Assembly: GCF_945956895.1 (NCBI RefSeq)
Contig: NZ_CAMFJF010000010.1
Span: 1-64,000 of the forward strand
Direction of reading: 5' to 3'
Source of the DNA: an uncultured Allobosea sp.
GTDB taxonomy: Bacteria; Pseudomonadota; Alphaproteobacteria; Rhizobiales; Beijerinckiaceae
DNA length: 64,000 nt
The position numbers were made by a program, and so were the translations under genes. How positions within the stretch are numbered: position 1 is the first letter of the stretch; every line of letters begins with the position of its first letter. The notes below the pieces were generated by a model. The model made no database searches, was not told where the DNA came from, and saw only the letters and a list, made by a program, of their open reading frames with translations. Below, one piece after another: positions 38,744 to 47,248 of the stretch.

Positions 38744-40186
38744 TTAGAGGGCATTGCTGGTGCCCGCCTCTTCGAGCTGGTCGAGCGCCGCGGCGAGACG
38801 CTGCTCCTCGTTGTAATAGCGCGCACGTTCCCAGAAGCGCGGGCGCCCGACGCCCGTGGCGCGGTGCCGGCCAATGAGCTTGCCGGCGGCATCCTCGCCG
38901 ACCACGTCGTAGAGCATCAGGTCCTGGGTCGTGATCACCTCGCCTTCCATGCCCATCACCTCCGTGATGTGCGTGATCCGGCGCGAGCCGTCGCGCAGGC
39001 GCTGGGCCTGGATGATGACGTCGACGGAGGAGCAGATCATCTCGCGCAGCGTCTTCGACGGCAGCGAGAAGCCGCCCATCGTGATCATCGATTCGATACG
39101 GCTCAGGCATTCGCGCGGCGAGTTGGCGTGCAGCGTACCCATCGAGCCGTCATGGCCGGTGTTCATCGCCTGGAGCAGGTCGAAGGCCTCCGGTCCGCGC
39201 ACCTCGCCGACGATGATGCGTTCAGGGCGCATGCGCAGGCAGTTCTTGACGAGGTCGCGCATCGTCACCGCGCCCGTGCCTTCGAGGTTGGGCGGGCGGG
39301 TTTCGAGGCGCACGACATGCGGCTGCTGGAGCTGGAGTTCGGCCGCGTCCTCGCAGGTGATGACCCGCTCGTCATCGTCGATATAGTTGGTCAGGCAGTT
39401 CAGCAGCGTCGTCTTGCCCGAGCCCGTGCCGCCGGAGATGACGATGTTGCAGCGAACGCGCCCGATGATCTTGAGGAGCTCGGCCCCCGGCGGCGAGATC
39501 GCGCCGAACTTGACGAGCTGGTCGAGCGTCAGCTTGTCCTTCCTGAACTTGCGGATGGTGAGGGCCGGGCCGTCGATCGCGAGAGGCGGCGCGATGACGT
39601 TGACGCGCGAGCCGTCGGCGAGGCGCGCGTCGCAGATCGGCGAGCTCTCGTCGACGCGCCGGCCGACCTGGCTGACGATGCGCTGGCAGATGTTCATCAG
39701 CTGGGCGTTGTCGCGGAAGCGGATATTGGTGAGCTGGATCTTGCCGGCGGTTTCGATGAAGGTCCGGCCTGCGCCGTTGACCATGATGTCGGCGATGTCG
39801 TCGCGCGCCAGCAGCGGCTCGAGCGGCCCGTAGCCGAGCACGTCGTTGCAGATGTCGTCGAGCAGCTCTTCCTGCTCCGCGATCGAGAGCACGACGTTCT
39901 TCAGCGAGATGATCTCGTTGATGATGTCGCGGATTTCCTCGCGCGCCGATTCCGAGTCGAGCTTCGCGAGCTGCGACAGATCGATGGCCTCGATCAGCGC
40001 CCCGAAGATCATGCTCTTCATCTGGTAATAGTCTTCGGATCGCGGGGCCGCCTCGGTGACCGGCGCGATCCTGCGTTCCTCCAACGCGGCCTGCTCGGGC
40101 TTGCGCGACGTTGCCTGCACGGCCGCGGGCGTCCTTGCATTCAGGTTTGGCGCGGTGCCTGCGCCCACGGATCGCTTGCCGAACAT
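38744..40186 (-). CDS. cpaF: Tad pilus assembly ATPase TadA/CpaF
   Basis: From ATG 40186 the protein has 480 residues; GGGAGAG lies about eight bases upstream, making the longer 40219 frame less likely. The secretion ATPase core has Walker A GGTGSGKTTLLN, an Asp box (DERVITCEDAAELQL), the His box TGHDGSMGTLHANSPRE and Walker B PERIIVGEVRGPEA. It powers both assembly and possible retraction of the Flp pilus. In order with tadB and tadC downstream and cpaE upstream. Confidence 0.96.
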   Translation of the reverse strand: MFGKRSVGAGTAPNLNARTPAAVQATSRKPEQAALEERRIAPVTEAAPRSEDYYQMKSMIFGALIEAIDLSQLAKLDSESAREEIRDIINEIISLKNVVLSIAEQEELLDDICNDVLGYGPLEPLLARDDIADIMVNGAGRTFIETAGKIQLTNIRFRDNAQLMNICQRIVSQVGRRVDESSPICDARLADGSRVNVIAPPLAIDGPALTIRKFRKDKLTLDQLVKFGAISPPGAELLKIIGRVRCNIVISGGTGSGKTTLLNCLTNYIDDDERVITCEDAAELQLQQPHVVRLETRPPNLEGTGAVTMRDLVKNCLRMRPERIIVGEVRGPEAFDLLQAMNTGHDGSMGTLHANSPRECLSRIESMITMGGFSLPSKTLREMICSSVDVIIQAQRLRDGSRRITHITEVMGMEGEVITTQDLMLYDVVGEDAAGKLIGRHRATGVGRPRFWERARYYNEEQRLAAALDQLEEAGTSNAL

Positions 40187-40266
40187 CTCAATACTCTCCC
40201 GCCCGGCCTGGGCCGGCACTCCGCCTGGCGTCCGGGCGTCTCCCCGTCATCATAGGCCCCCGTCGG

Positions 40267-41532
40267 TCACGAGGCCTTGCGGCGCTTCAGTTTCGAGACG
40301 AGCGGCTCGAACAGGCTGCGTCGGCCCCGCTTGGCTTCGCCGCGTCCGGTCAGCGCGCTGGCGATCTGGGTGAAGGCCTCGGTCGCCTTGCTCCCGGCCT
40401 GGACCTCGGCGATCATCTGGCCGTTATTGGCGGCCGTCCCGAACAGCTGGGCGTCGAACGGAATCGAGCTCAGCACGTCGATGCCGAGCGCCTTGGAGAA
40501 TTCTCCGACACTGATCTCGGGCCGCTTGGGGACGCCGACCCGGTTGAGGACCAGCCGGGCGACGGCATCGTTCTGCCGTGTGGCGCGTGACAGATCGACC
40601 AGGTTCTTGGCGTTGCGCAGGGAGGCAAGCTCGGGTTCGGCGACGATGACGATCTCGTCGGCGCCGAGCACGGTGCGCTTCACCCAGGCGTTCCACTGGT
40701 GCGGCACGTCGAGGATGATGCAGGGTACCGAGGCCCGCAGCAGGTCGAGGAGCTGTTCGAGCGCATCCTCGTCGAGATCGACGGTCCGATCGAGGACCGC
40801 CGGTGCGGCCAGGAGCGCGAGATTGTCGCTGCAGCGCGACAGAAGCCGGTCCAGCAGGTTGGAGTCGAGGCGCTCCGGCGCGAACACCGCTTCCGCGATG
40901 CCTTGCGGCGGGTCCTGGTTGAAGTTGAGGCCGGCCGTGCCGAAGGCGATGTCGAGATCGACGATCACGGTCGAGGCGTCGAGATTGCGTGCGATCGCCC
41001 AGGAGACGTTATGCGCGATCGTCGAGGCGCCGACGCCGCCCTTGGCCCCCATCACCGCAATGACGCGACCGAGGTTGCGGGCCCCGGGGGACAGGTAGAG
41101 ATCCGACAGCGTGCGCAGGACGTCGAGCGGTTCCAGCGGAGCGATGAGGTATTCGCTGACGCCCCGGCGGATCAGGTCGCGATAGAGCTGGACATCGTTG
41201 ACATGGCCGATCACGACGACCTTGGTCCCGGCGTCGCAGCTATCGGACAGGGCTTCGAGATGCGCGACGAGCGTTGCCGGGTCGGCCACGGTTTCGAGCA
41301 CGATGATGTTGGGCGTCGGAGCCGAGCGGAAGGCCTCGACCGCCGCGGCGGGGCCGCCCATCTGGATACGGGCATGCGCCTTGTCCATGCGGCGGTCGGC
41401 GACGGCGGCCTGCATGGTCGCGGCGACTGCCGGCGTTTCGCAGAAGGCCTGCAGCGTGATGCGCGGCAGCGGCGCGATGGTTTCGTCGCTGGACAGTTCG
41501 ATCGCGGGGTTTTCGCGAGCCTCGGGCTGCAT
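40267..41532 (-). CDS. cpaE: Tad pilus localisation ATPase CpaE/TadZ
   Basis: The 421-residue protein has an N-terminal receiver-like domain (residues ~30-150, with SDSCDAGTKVVVIGH and APLEPLDVLRTLSDLYL) and a C-terminal ParA/MinD-type ATPase (AVMGAKGGVGASTIAHNV, the deviant Walker A, then DLDIAFGTAGLNFNQDP). It localises the pilus machinery in the cell. Its start overlaps the cpaD stop by one base (TGATG), indicating translational coupling. The basic C-terminus KLKRRKAS may touch membrane. Confidence 0.94.
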   Translation of the reverse strand: MQPEARENPAIELSSDETIAPLPRITLQAFCETPAVAATMQAAVADRRMDKAHARIQMGGPAAAVEAFRSAPTPNIIVLETVADPATLVAHLEALSDSCDAGTKVVVIGHVNDVQLYRDLIRRGVSEYLIAPLEPLDVLRTLSDLYLSPGARNLGRVIAVMGAKGGVGASTIAHNVSWAIARNLDASTVIVDLDIAFGTAGLNFNQDPPQGIAEAVFAPERLDSNLLDRLLSRCSDNLALLAAPAVLDRTVDLDEDALEQLLDLLRASVPCIILDVPHQWNAWVKRTVLGADEIVIVAEPELASLRNAKNLVDLSRATRQNDAVARLVLNRVGVPKRPEISVGEFSKALGIDVLSSIPFDAQLFGTAANNGQMIAEVQAGSKATEAFTQIASALTGRGEAKRGRRSLFEPLVSKLKRRKAS

Positions 41533-42296
41533 CAGCCGCCTCCGCCGACAGTGGAGTTGATCTGCGGCGTCTGCTGCCGGTACTGGGTCGAGGGATCCGT
41601 GCCTTCGCGGATCTTGGTGATGGCGCCCATGCGCTTGACGATGTCGGGGCGGCCCTCGTCGCGGGAGCGGACGAGATCGATCGGATCGGCCACCTGCGCG
41701 GCCAGCGTCGCCTGCGACGAGCAGCCCAGATTCCAGTAGGGCGCGTTCGAGGACGAGAACCTGAAATCGGAGCTGCCCATGTCGGTCGGCCATTGTCCGC
41801 AGCGATGCGCTACGCTTGCCTGGAGCGACGCGAAGGTCAGGCGGATCGGTGAGGCGAGGCCCGGGTCCTGGACGGGATAGCTGCGGACGCTGAGAAGGGC
41901 CGGCGAGACGCCGCCGCGCGACAGCGCCGCCTTGATGCCGCTCAGCGTGTCCTGTGTCGCATGGTCGCGGCGGGCGCCGGTCGGCACCTCGGCCACGAGG
42001 CCACCCTTGCCGGACTGGCGGAATTCGCGGGCGAAACTGGCGACGTCGTCGGCCTGCCGGGGATCGAGCGTCCGGCCGGAACGCCCGACGAAGACGTCGA
42101 GCGAGCGCGGCGCGTCGCGGAGCACGATCGGATGCCGCTCGCGCACGTCGTCCGGCCCGTAGGCCGAGTTGTCGGCATTGAGCGCGCGGTTGGCGCAGCC
42201 GCCGAGAAGGGCGCCGAGCGTCAGCACGGCGGAGATCAGGCGCAGTCCTGTCGAGTCGTTCCGGGAGGAAACCGTCATGGTCGGGCCATCCATCAT
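41532..42296 (-). CDS. cpaD: Tad pilus lipoprotein CpaD
   Basis: The 254-residue product carries a lipobox LGALLGGCANRAL near residue 34, so it is a predicted outer-membrane lipoprotein. The remainder fits CpaD: RHPIVLRDAPRSLDVFVG, a VSPALLSVRSYPVQ segment, CGQWPTDMG and NYGCSSQ-like NLGCSSQATLAAQVADPIDLV. Start alternatives are 42296 and 42278 (MTVSSRN). CpaD helps the secretin; here it overlaps the cpaE start and lies 16 bases after cpaC. Confidence 0.92.
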   Translation of the reverse strand: MMDGPTMTVSSRNDSTGLRLISAVLTLGALLGGCANRALNADNSAYGPDDVRERHPIVLRDAPRSLDVFVGRSGRTLDPRQADDVASFAREFRQSGKGGLVAEVPTGARRDHATQDTLSGIKAALSRGGVSPALLSVRSYPVQDPGLASPIRLTFASLQASVAHRCGQWPTDMGSSDFRFSSSNAPYWNLGCSSQATLAAQVADPIDLVRSRDEGRPDIVKRMGAITKIREGTDPSTQYRQQTPQINSTVGGGG

Positions 42297-42312
42297 CGTT
42301 GTCGCCGGGCGC

Positions 42313-43752
42313 TCAGTCGGCGATGAAGCCGACCCGGCCCTTGTAGGCCTGGGGAACCGGACCGCCGCCGCTGCCGTAGAGCTTGTTCAGGCGTCCGAGC
42401 AGGATCGCCTGGGAGTCGTGGCTCTCGATGAAGCCGTCATCCGGCCGCTGGACCTCGGTCGGCTGCATCGGCTTGGCGATATAGGGCGTGACCGTGATCA
42501 TCAGTTCGGTCTCCTCGCGCTGGTAGTCCCGCGAGCGGAACAGCACGCCGATGACCGGCAGGTTCATCAGTCCGGGCAGGCCGTTGATCGAGGTCTTGGA
42601 GACGCGCTGGATCAGGCCCGCCGTGGCCAGCGTGCCGCCGGAGGGCAATTCGACCGTCGTGTCGGACTTGCGCACGCGGAAGGCGGGGACGGTGACGTTG
42701 GGCTGGCCGGAACCGCCCTGGAGCACGATCTGGTTCTCGAAGTCGAGCTCGGTGACCTCGGTGGCGATACGCATGCTGATCTTGTTGGCCGAGAGCACGA
42801 TCGGCGTGAAATTCAACGCGACACCGACCGGCTTGTAGGAGACGCCGAGCGTGCAGACGGCCTTGGCCGGGTCGCAGGTGTAGCCAGTAGGGATCGGGAT
42901 CTCGCCACCCGCGGTGAATTTTGCGCTCTCGCCCGAAACCGCGGTCACCGTCGGCTCTGCGAGGACGCGCGCCATGCCGGCCCGCTCCAGCGCCCGCAGC
43001 GTGAAGTTCTTGGTATTGCCGATGCCGGCGGTGATTGCTGAGGCGGACAGGGCCTGCGGCGAGAGCGAGAACGGGTTGTCGATGGTGGGGCTCACCGAGA
43101 AATTGCCGAGCTTCCACTCGCCGGTGGAGTTGATGCCGAGCTGCTTGATCGCCTTGCGCGACACTTCCGACACCGTCACCTTGACCATCACCTGGTCGCG
43201 GTCGCGAATGGTGAGCGAGTTGATCACCGCCCCGGTCTTCCCCGAGGGGCCGCCGCCGACGAAGGCCTTGGCGATGTCGACGGCCTGGGTGGCTTCCGAG
43301 GCGCTCGGCACCGTTCCGACGAGCAGGATCGAATCGCCCGCCGGCTTGATCTCGATCTGGGAGTTCGGCAGCGCCGTGCGCAGCGTCTGCCTGAGCACGT
43401 TGAGGTCGCGCCCCACATTGATCTCGAGCGCGGTGATCTGCTGGCCGTCCGCGTCCATCACGAACATCGAGGTGGCGCCGTCGGCGACGCCGATCACGAA
43501 GAGCTTGCGCGCGGTGCGGACCACCGCATTGGCGACCTTCGGATTGGCGACGAAGACCTCCTTGGCGTCGCGCGGCAATTCGACGATCAGCGAGCGGCCG
43601 ATCGAAAGGTCGAGCTTGCGGGAGATCGCATTCTCGCTCGAGCCGACATTGAGGACGGGCGCGGGGCCGCTGCCGGTGGATTGGGCGATGGCGCTGCCAG
43701 CCGTCAGGGCAAGCGCGAGAGCCGTTGCGAGGCGGAGAGAGGATCTGATCAT
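42313..43752 (-). CDS. cpaC: type II/III secretion secretin CpaC (RcpA)
   Basis: The 479-residue protein has a signal peptide (residues 1-24), a pilus N-terminal domain (residues ~40-110: LDLSIGRSLIVELPRDAKEVFVANPKVANAVVRT), BON-like region and a C-terminal secretin domain (LRALERAGMARVLAEPTVTAVSGESAKFTAGGEIPIP; NLPVIGVLFRSRDYQREETELMI). It forms the outer-membrane channel for the pilus. Two Cys in TGYTCDPAKAVCTLG could form a disulfide. It starts within the cpaB stop (ATGA overlap) so is coupled to it. Confidence 0.96.
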   Translation of the reverse strand: MIRSSLRLATALALALTAGSAIAQSTGSGPAPVLNVGSSENAISRKLDLSIGRSLIVELPRDAKEVFVANPKVANAVVRTARKLFVIGVADGATSMFVMDADGQQITALEINVGRDLNVLRQTLRTALPNSQIEIKPAGDSILLVGTVPSASEATQAVDIAKAFVGGGPSGKTGAVINSLTIRDRDQVMVKVTVSEVSRKAIKQLGINSTGEWKLGNFSVSPTIDNPFSLSPQALSASAITAGIGNTKNFTLRALERAGMARVLAEPTVTAVSGESAKFTAGGEIPIPTGYTCDPAKAVCTLGVSYKPVGVALNFTPIVLSANKISMRIATEVTELDFENQIVLQGGSGQPNVTVPAFRVRKSDTTVELPSGGTLATAGLIQRVSKTSINGLPGLMNLPVIGVLFRSRDYQREETELMITVTPYIAKPMQPTEVQRPDDGFIESHDSQAILLGRLNKLYGSGGGPVPQAYKGRVGFIAD

Positions 43753-44510
43753 GGCTTCGCGCTCTTCGAGACGACGCCGTAGCGCACGAGGGTCAATGCG
43801 CCGTCGGTCTGATCCGGCGGCGTCTTTTCGCCGGCATCCTTGAGGCTGCGCAGGGCGAGCGAGAGCGTCCCGCTCTTCTGGGCCTGGACCAGGCCTTCGA
43901 CCTGCTTCGGCTCGATTTCGAGCGTGGCCGTCTCGCCCACGACGACCTTTTCGCCGTTGCGCTCCTGCACGTTCTGGCCAATCGCCAGGACGCGGATGTT
44001 GTGCAGGATTACTTCGCTCGAAGAGGCGTCGCCGCTGCCCGAGGTGGAGATCACGTCGACGCGGTCATTGGGAAGGATGAAGCCGCCGGCGGTGTTGGCG
44101 CCGCGACTGTCGGTCGAGATCGCGACCGCGCGCATGCCCGAAGGCAGGACTGCGGAGAGGAAGCCCGTTCCGTCGGTCTTGATCAGCTTCTCGCGGCGGA
44201 TCGGCTCGGCGCCGAGGGTGGCGTAGCGGGCCACCTGTCCGATGATCTCCTTCTCCGCCTCGGGCGTTTCGTCCTTGCGGATGATGCCGGTCGGCACGCT
44301 CGCGAGCGGCCAGTCGAGCCAGCGCAGGTCGTTCGCGGTCACCGTGTTGCCGACAGGGATGTCGGCGGCAGCGACCAGGACCGGCACGGTCGGGGCCGGT
44401 TCGATCTTCGCGGCCGGCGCGGGCGCCTGCGACGGCCCCTTGACGAGCAGCGCTGCGCCCAGGCCTGCCACCAGCGCGACCGCGAGAATGATGATGCGTG
44501 CGGGACTCAT
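43749..44510 (-). CDS. cpaB: Flp pilus assembly protein CpaB (RcpC)
   Basis: The 253-residue protein has an N-terminal membrane helix (IIILAVALVAGLGAALLV), then SAF/beta-clip domain (VPVLVAAADIPVGNTVTANDLRWLDWP) and an RcpC-type C-terminal part (MRAVAISTDSRGANTAGGFILPNDRVDVISTS). It associates with the secretin in the periplasm. ATG 44510 has GAGGG upstream and aligns with MSPARII; an earlier 44531 start adds seven residues. The 104-base gap to cpaA is AT-rich and may hold a promoter. Confidence 0.94.
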   Translation of the reverse strand: MSPARIIILAVALVAGLGAALLVKGPSQAPAPAAKIEPAPTVPVLVAAADIPVGNTVTANDLRWLDWPLASVPTGIIRKDETPEAEKEIIGQVARYATLGAEPIRREKLIKTDGTGFLSAVLPSGMRAVAISTDSRGANTAGGFILPNDRVDVISTSGSGDASSSEVILHNIRVLAIGQNVQERNGEKVVVGETATLEIEPKQVEGLVQAQKSGTLSLALRSLKDAGEKTPPDQTDGALTLVRYGVVSKSAKP

Positions 44511-44635
44511 GAACGAACGACCCTCAGCCAAATCTGATTGGCTCTCGTCCCGGATCGTCGTTCGGAAACGTCAACTTATGGTTAATCGGTCGTATATTTT
44601 TTGAATGCCGGCGACGTTGCGGCAGGGCAGGCCGA

Positions 44636-45160
44636 TCAACCGCCGATCGCGGCGTGCCAGATGGCGGTTTCCGGCAGGAGCAGGAGCGCGGCGAAGGCGA
44701 GCGCGATGCCATAGGGCACGCCCGCGTTGGCGGCATGCAGGCGCCGTGCCCAGGGCCATTGCTCCGCCAGGGCCGGCAGCGGGTGGGCGCGCAGCCGCAG
44801 GATGAGCATGGTCAGGATGCCGCCGAGCAGGCCGGCCACCGCCAGATAGGGGCCCAGCTGGTCGAAACCGAACCAGAGTGCCATCGCGGCGGCGAATTTG
44901 GCGTCTCCGCCACCGATCCAGCCCGCGGCGAAGAAGCCGAAGGAGACGGTGAGCACCAGCATGCATGACGCCAGGTGCCAGCCGATCGTCGAAAGCGGCA
45001 AGCCGAGCAGCGCCGCGCAGAGCGCGAAGGTCGCGATGAGGGACAGGCACAGCCGGTTCGAGATCGTCATCGAGACGAGATCGCTCGCCGCAGCGTAGCT
45101 GATGGCCAGCGGCAGGATTCCGAGCAGGATGATCAGCGACAGCGACATGGAATGATCCAT
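44636..45160 (-). CDS. cpaA: prepilin peptidase CpaA (A24 family)
   Basis: The 174-residue inner-membrane aspartic protease has about six helices. The first catalytic Asp lies in AASDLVSM and the second in GWIGGGDAKF (the GxGD-type motif). It cleaves the Flp prepilin after the Gly of its leader and probably also the pseudopilins. At 174 residues it is the short type without N-methylase domain, as is usual for Tad loci. It is 104 bases upstream of cpaB and 130 bases after flp on the same strand. Confidence 0.95.
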   Translation of the reverse strand: MDHSMSLSLIILLGILPLAISYAAASDLVSMTISNRLCLSLIATFALCAALLGLPLSTIGWHLASCMLVLTVSFGFFAAGWIGGGDAKFAAAMALWFGFDQLGPYLAVAGLLGGILTMLILRLRAHPLPALAEQWPWARRLHAANAGVPYGIALAFAALLLLPETAIWHAAIGG

Positions 45161-45290
45161 TCCGATGCTGGGACGAGAATGGTCTGGCGGATTCCGCCGG
45201 ACCCTTGTGTCGATCGCGGCATGCCGCGAAAGGTTCGGCGCCCCGGCAGGGCCGGAGCGCGCTTTGTTGTATCGGTAGCCAGGCAGCCGA

Positions 45291-45470
45291 TCAGGAAACG
45301 GTAACGCCGCCCAGCTTGGTGGCGATACGCGAGAAGAGGCCGCTGAGCTGGGTGCCGAGAGCGGTGGCGCCGGCGATGATGCCGACGGCGACGAGGGCCG
45401 CGATCAGGCCGTACTCGATGGCGGTGGCGCCGGACTCGTCCTTGACGAAGCGAGCGAAAACGTTGGTCAT
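45291..45470 (-). CDS. flp: Flp family type IVb pilin
   Basis: A 59-residue pilin, too short for most ORF cutoffs. AAGGAGATTCAGC precedes the ATG at 45470. The start MTNVFARFVKDESG is followed by ATAIEYGLIAALVAVGIIAG: Gly14 is the prepilin cleavage site and Glu19-Tyr20 the conserved Flp motif. The mature 45 residues are mostly one hydrophobic helix plus LSRIATKLGGVTVS-like end (FSRIATKLGG). It is the structural subunit of the pilus, processed by CpaA downstream. Its upstream 400 bases are AT-rich regulatory DNA. Confidence 0.96.
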   Translation of the reverse strand: MTNVFARFVKDESGATAIEYGLIAALVAVGIIAGATALGTQLSGLFSRIATKLGGVTVS

Positions 45471-45885
45471 GCTGAATCTCCTTTACACCACGGTTTGACG
45501 GCTGCCTGTGCTCTAGGTGGCTTCGGTCAGCGACAGGAACGACATTAGCCGGCCCATCTTGCTGATCGGTTAAGCGGATCGAAGAATTGGCCGGTTTCGC
45601 GGCGTGTTCTTTCTGTAGTTAATGCTCGATTTAACCGATGTGGACCGCCTGTGACCTTATTGAAAAAAGCGGGATGCGTGAGCTTTTTTCGGTAAACGAG
45701 GTGTTTAATAAGTCGAAAGTTGCGTTTTTATTTTCGGGTTGCCCGGAGTTGGACGCTTGGACGCTCTGTTATTCCGTTACGACATATTCTGCGGCGCGGC
45801 CTGAAATCGCTGAGCCCCGCGCGCTTAGGGTTTGATTCATCATTTTGGGCTTTGCTGGAGGGGTCGCAAAGCTTGAGGCGCCGCC
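45471..45885. other. AT-rich regulatory region upstream of flp and the divergent tad genes
   Basis: These 415 bases are the most AT-rich of the window and lie between the divergent flp (-) and 45886 (+) genes, so they should hold promoters for both. They contain TTAAC-type boxes, and a hairpin-like AAAAAAGC...GCTTTTTT (near 45663-45690). No gene with codon bias matching neighbours is present; a 65-codon frame at 45638-45835 is rejected. Confidence 0.6.
45619..45635. promoter_or_regulatory. possible CtrA-like site upstream of flp
   Basis: TTAA-TGCTCGAT-TTAAC has two CtrA half-sites with an 8-base spacer; the consensus spacer is 7. The motif lies 149 bases upstream of the flp ATG, and it reads as TTAA-N8-TTAAC on both strands. 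Pilin genes in several Alphaproteobacteria are CtrA targets. Off-consensus spacing makes this tentative. Confidence 0.3.
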
Positions 45886-46380
45886 ATGTTGATCATCTCT
45901 GCTCATCAAGGGGGCCGTTGGCTTGCCCGCTGGGCGGCCGCGACAGCCCTGGCCGCCACCTTGTGCAGTGCCGCCGTCGCCGCTCCGCGTGCGCAATCCG
46001 AAAGCGTGATCGTCCTTGTCGATCACGCCAAGGTGGTGCGCTTGCCCGAGAAGGCCCAGACGGTCGTCGTCGGTAATCCGGCGATCGCCGATGTGTCGGT
46101 GCAGCGCAACGGTGTGATGATCGTGACCGGCAAGAGCTTCGGCGTGACCAATCTGATCGCGCTGGATGCCAACGGGACCCTCCTGGCGGAATCGCAGGTG
46201 CGGGTCGGCGCTGCGCCCGATTCCGTTCTGACAGTGCAGCGGGGCATGGATCGCGAAAGCTATGCCTGCAATCCCACCTGCCAGCCCTCCGTCCAGATGG
46301 GCGACAAGCCTGAATATTTCGCAGGTGCCGCAGGGCAGGCGACCGCCCGCAATGCGCTGGCGACGGCGACGCGGAACTAG
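45886..46380 (+). CDS. pilus assembly N-terminal domain protein
   Basis: The 164-residue protein has a signal peptide (residues ~1-33, ending AAVAAPRAQ) and a T2SS/T3SS pilus N-terminal domain: SVIVLVDHAKVVRLPEKAQTVVVGNPAIADVSVQRNGVMIVTGKSFGVTNLIALDANG, equivalent to the N-terminal domain of CpaC without the secretin. The C-terminal part has a CNPTC pair. It probably assists secretin or pilus assembly in the periplasm. It diverges from flp over the 415-base regulatory region and heads the + side of the tad locus. Confidence 0.9.
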   Translation: MLIISAHQGGRWLARWAAATALAATLCSAAVAAPRAQSESVIVLVDHAKVVRLPEKAQTVVVGNPAIADVSVQRNGVMIVTGKSFGVTNLIALDANGTLLAESQVRVGAAPDSVLTVQRGMDRESYACNPTCQPSVQMGDKPEYFAGAAGQATARNALATATRN

Positions 46381-46623
46381 CGCGTCGGCCCGAGAAGCGG
46401 AACGCGGCTTTCGGGCAAAGCCGATGCAGGAGCGAGGAGCCCGACGCTCCAGGGCCCGCCTCCCATCTATCCACGTACGCGCGCGAGGCGCGGCCCACGC
46501 GATCGACCATGGTTAGCGAAAGCTTCACATGGATTCCGGTGGCGAGGCAGAACCCCTAACCGATCCGAAATTCTTTTGCCGTAGAGCTTTCCAGCCTGAG
46601 CCGAAGCTCGATGGGGCAAACGG

Positions 46624-47235
46624 ATGTCCGACCGAACGACATGCACGTCCACGCCGGATGGCGGATCCAGGCGCCTCAGCGCCGGCCGCCTGCTGCTGCG
46701 GCGCTTCCGCCGCTCGCAGGACGGGGCGACCGTCGTCGAGTTCGCCTTCGTCGCGGTTCCGTTCTTTGCCCTTCTCTTCGCGATTTTCGAGACGGCCCTG
46801 ATGTTCTGGACCAATCAGGTCCTCGAGGAGTCGCTGTCGCAGGTGTCCCGCTCGCTGGTCACGGGGCAGTCGCGGAACCTTTACACCGGAGCGACCGGCG
46901 CGGTGAATGCGACGAAGTTCCGCGATGACATCTGCGCCGCTGCCCCGATGGGGCTGATCGATTGCTCGAAACTGTATGTCGACGTGCGGGTCTACAACAG
47001 CTTCTCCGCCGCCACGTCCGGAACGTCCGGCAACAATCCCCTCGCGGGCGGAAGCCTCAATACGAGCGGCTTCTCTTACGTGCAGCCGCAGGGCAACGAC
47101 ATCGTCGTTGTACGGGCTGTGCTGGACTACAGCCTCTTCCTGACGAGCTGGGCCTCCGCGGCGCTCGCCAATATCGGATCGGGCCGGCGCGGCATCGTCG
47201 TCAGCATGGCCTTCCGGGCCGAGCCCTTTCTGTGA
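46624..47235 (+). CDS. TadE-like pseudopilin
   Basis: The 203-residue protein begins with a basic leader (RRLSAGRLLLRRFRRSQDG) and then TadE signature ATVVEFAFVAVPFFALLFAIFETALMFW, where Gly precedes the cleavage and Glu is at +5. The rest is periplasmic, with two Cys (DDICAAAP, IDCSKLY) able to form a disulfide. TadE pseudopilins are processed by the prepilin peptidase and needed for pilus biogenesis. The 243-base gap from the previous gene and 14-base gap to the next suggests it heads a two-gene unit. Confidence 0.9.
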   Translation: MSDRTTCTSTPDGGSRRLSAGRLLLRRFRRSQDGATVVEFAFVAVPFFALLFAIFETALMFWTNQVLEESLSQVSRSLVTGQSRNLYTGATGAVNATKFRDDICAAAPMGLIDCSKLYVDVRVYNSFSAATSGTSGNNPLAGGSLNTSGFSYVQPQGNDIVVVRAVLDYSLFLTSWASAALANIGSGRRGIVVSMAFRAEPFL

Positions 47236-47248
47236 CGGGAGGGGGGAA

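Noticed and set aside
37721..40255. An 844-codon + strand frame antisense to tadB and tadA
   Set aside because: Composition is biased (His, Arg, Asp, Ala) and no motif is found, while the minus-strand tad genes are clearly real.
45638..45835. 65-codon ORF in the flp upstream region
   Set aside because: It has no ribosome site, is not GC3-biased like the neighbours and lies in AT-rich regulatory DNA. I cannot exclude a small protein.
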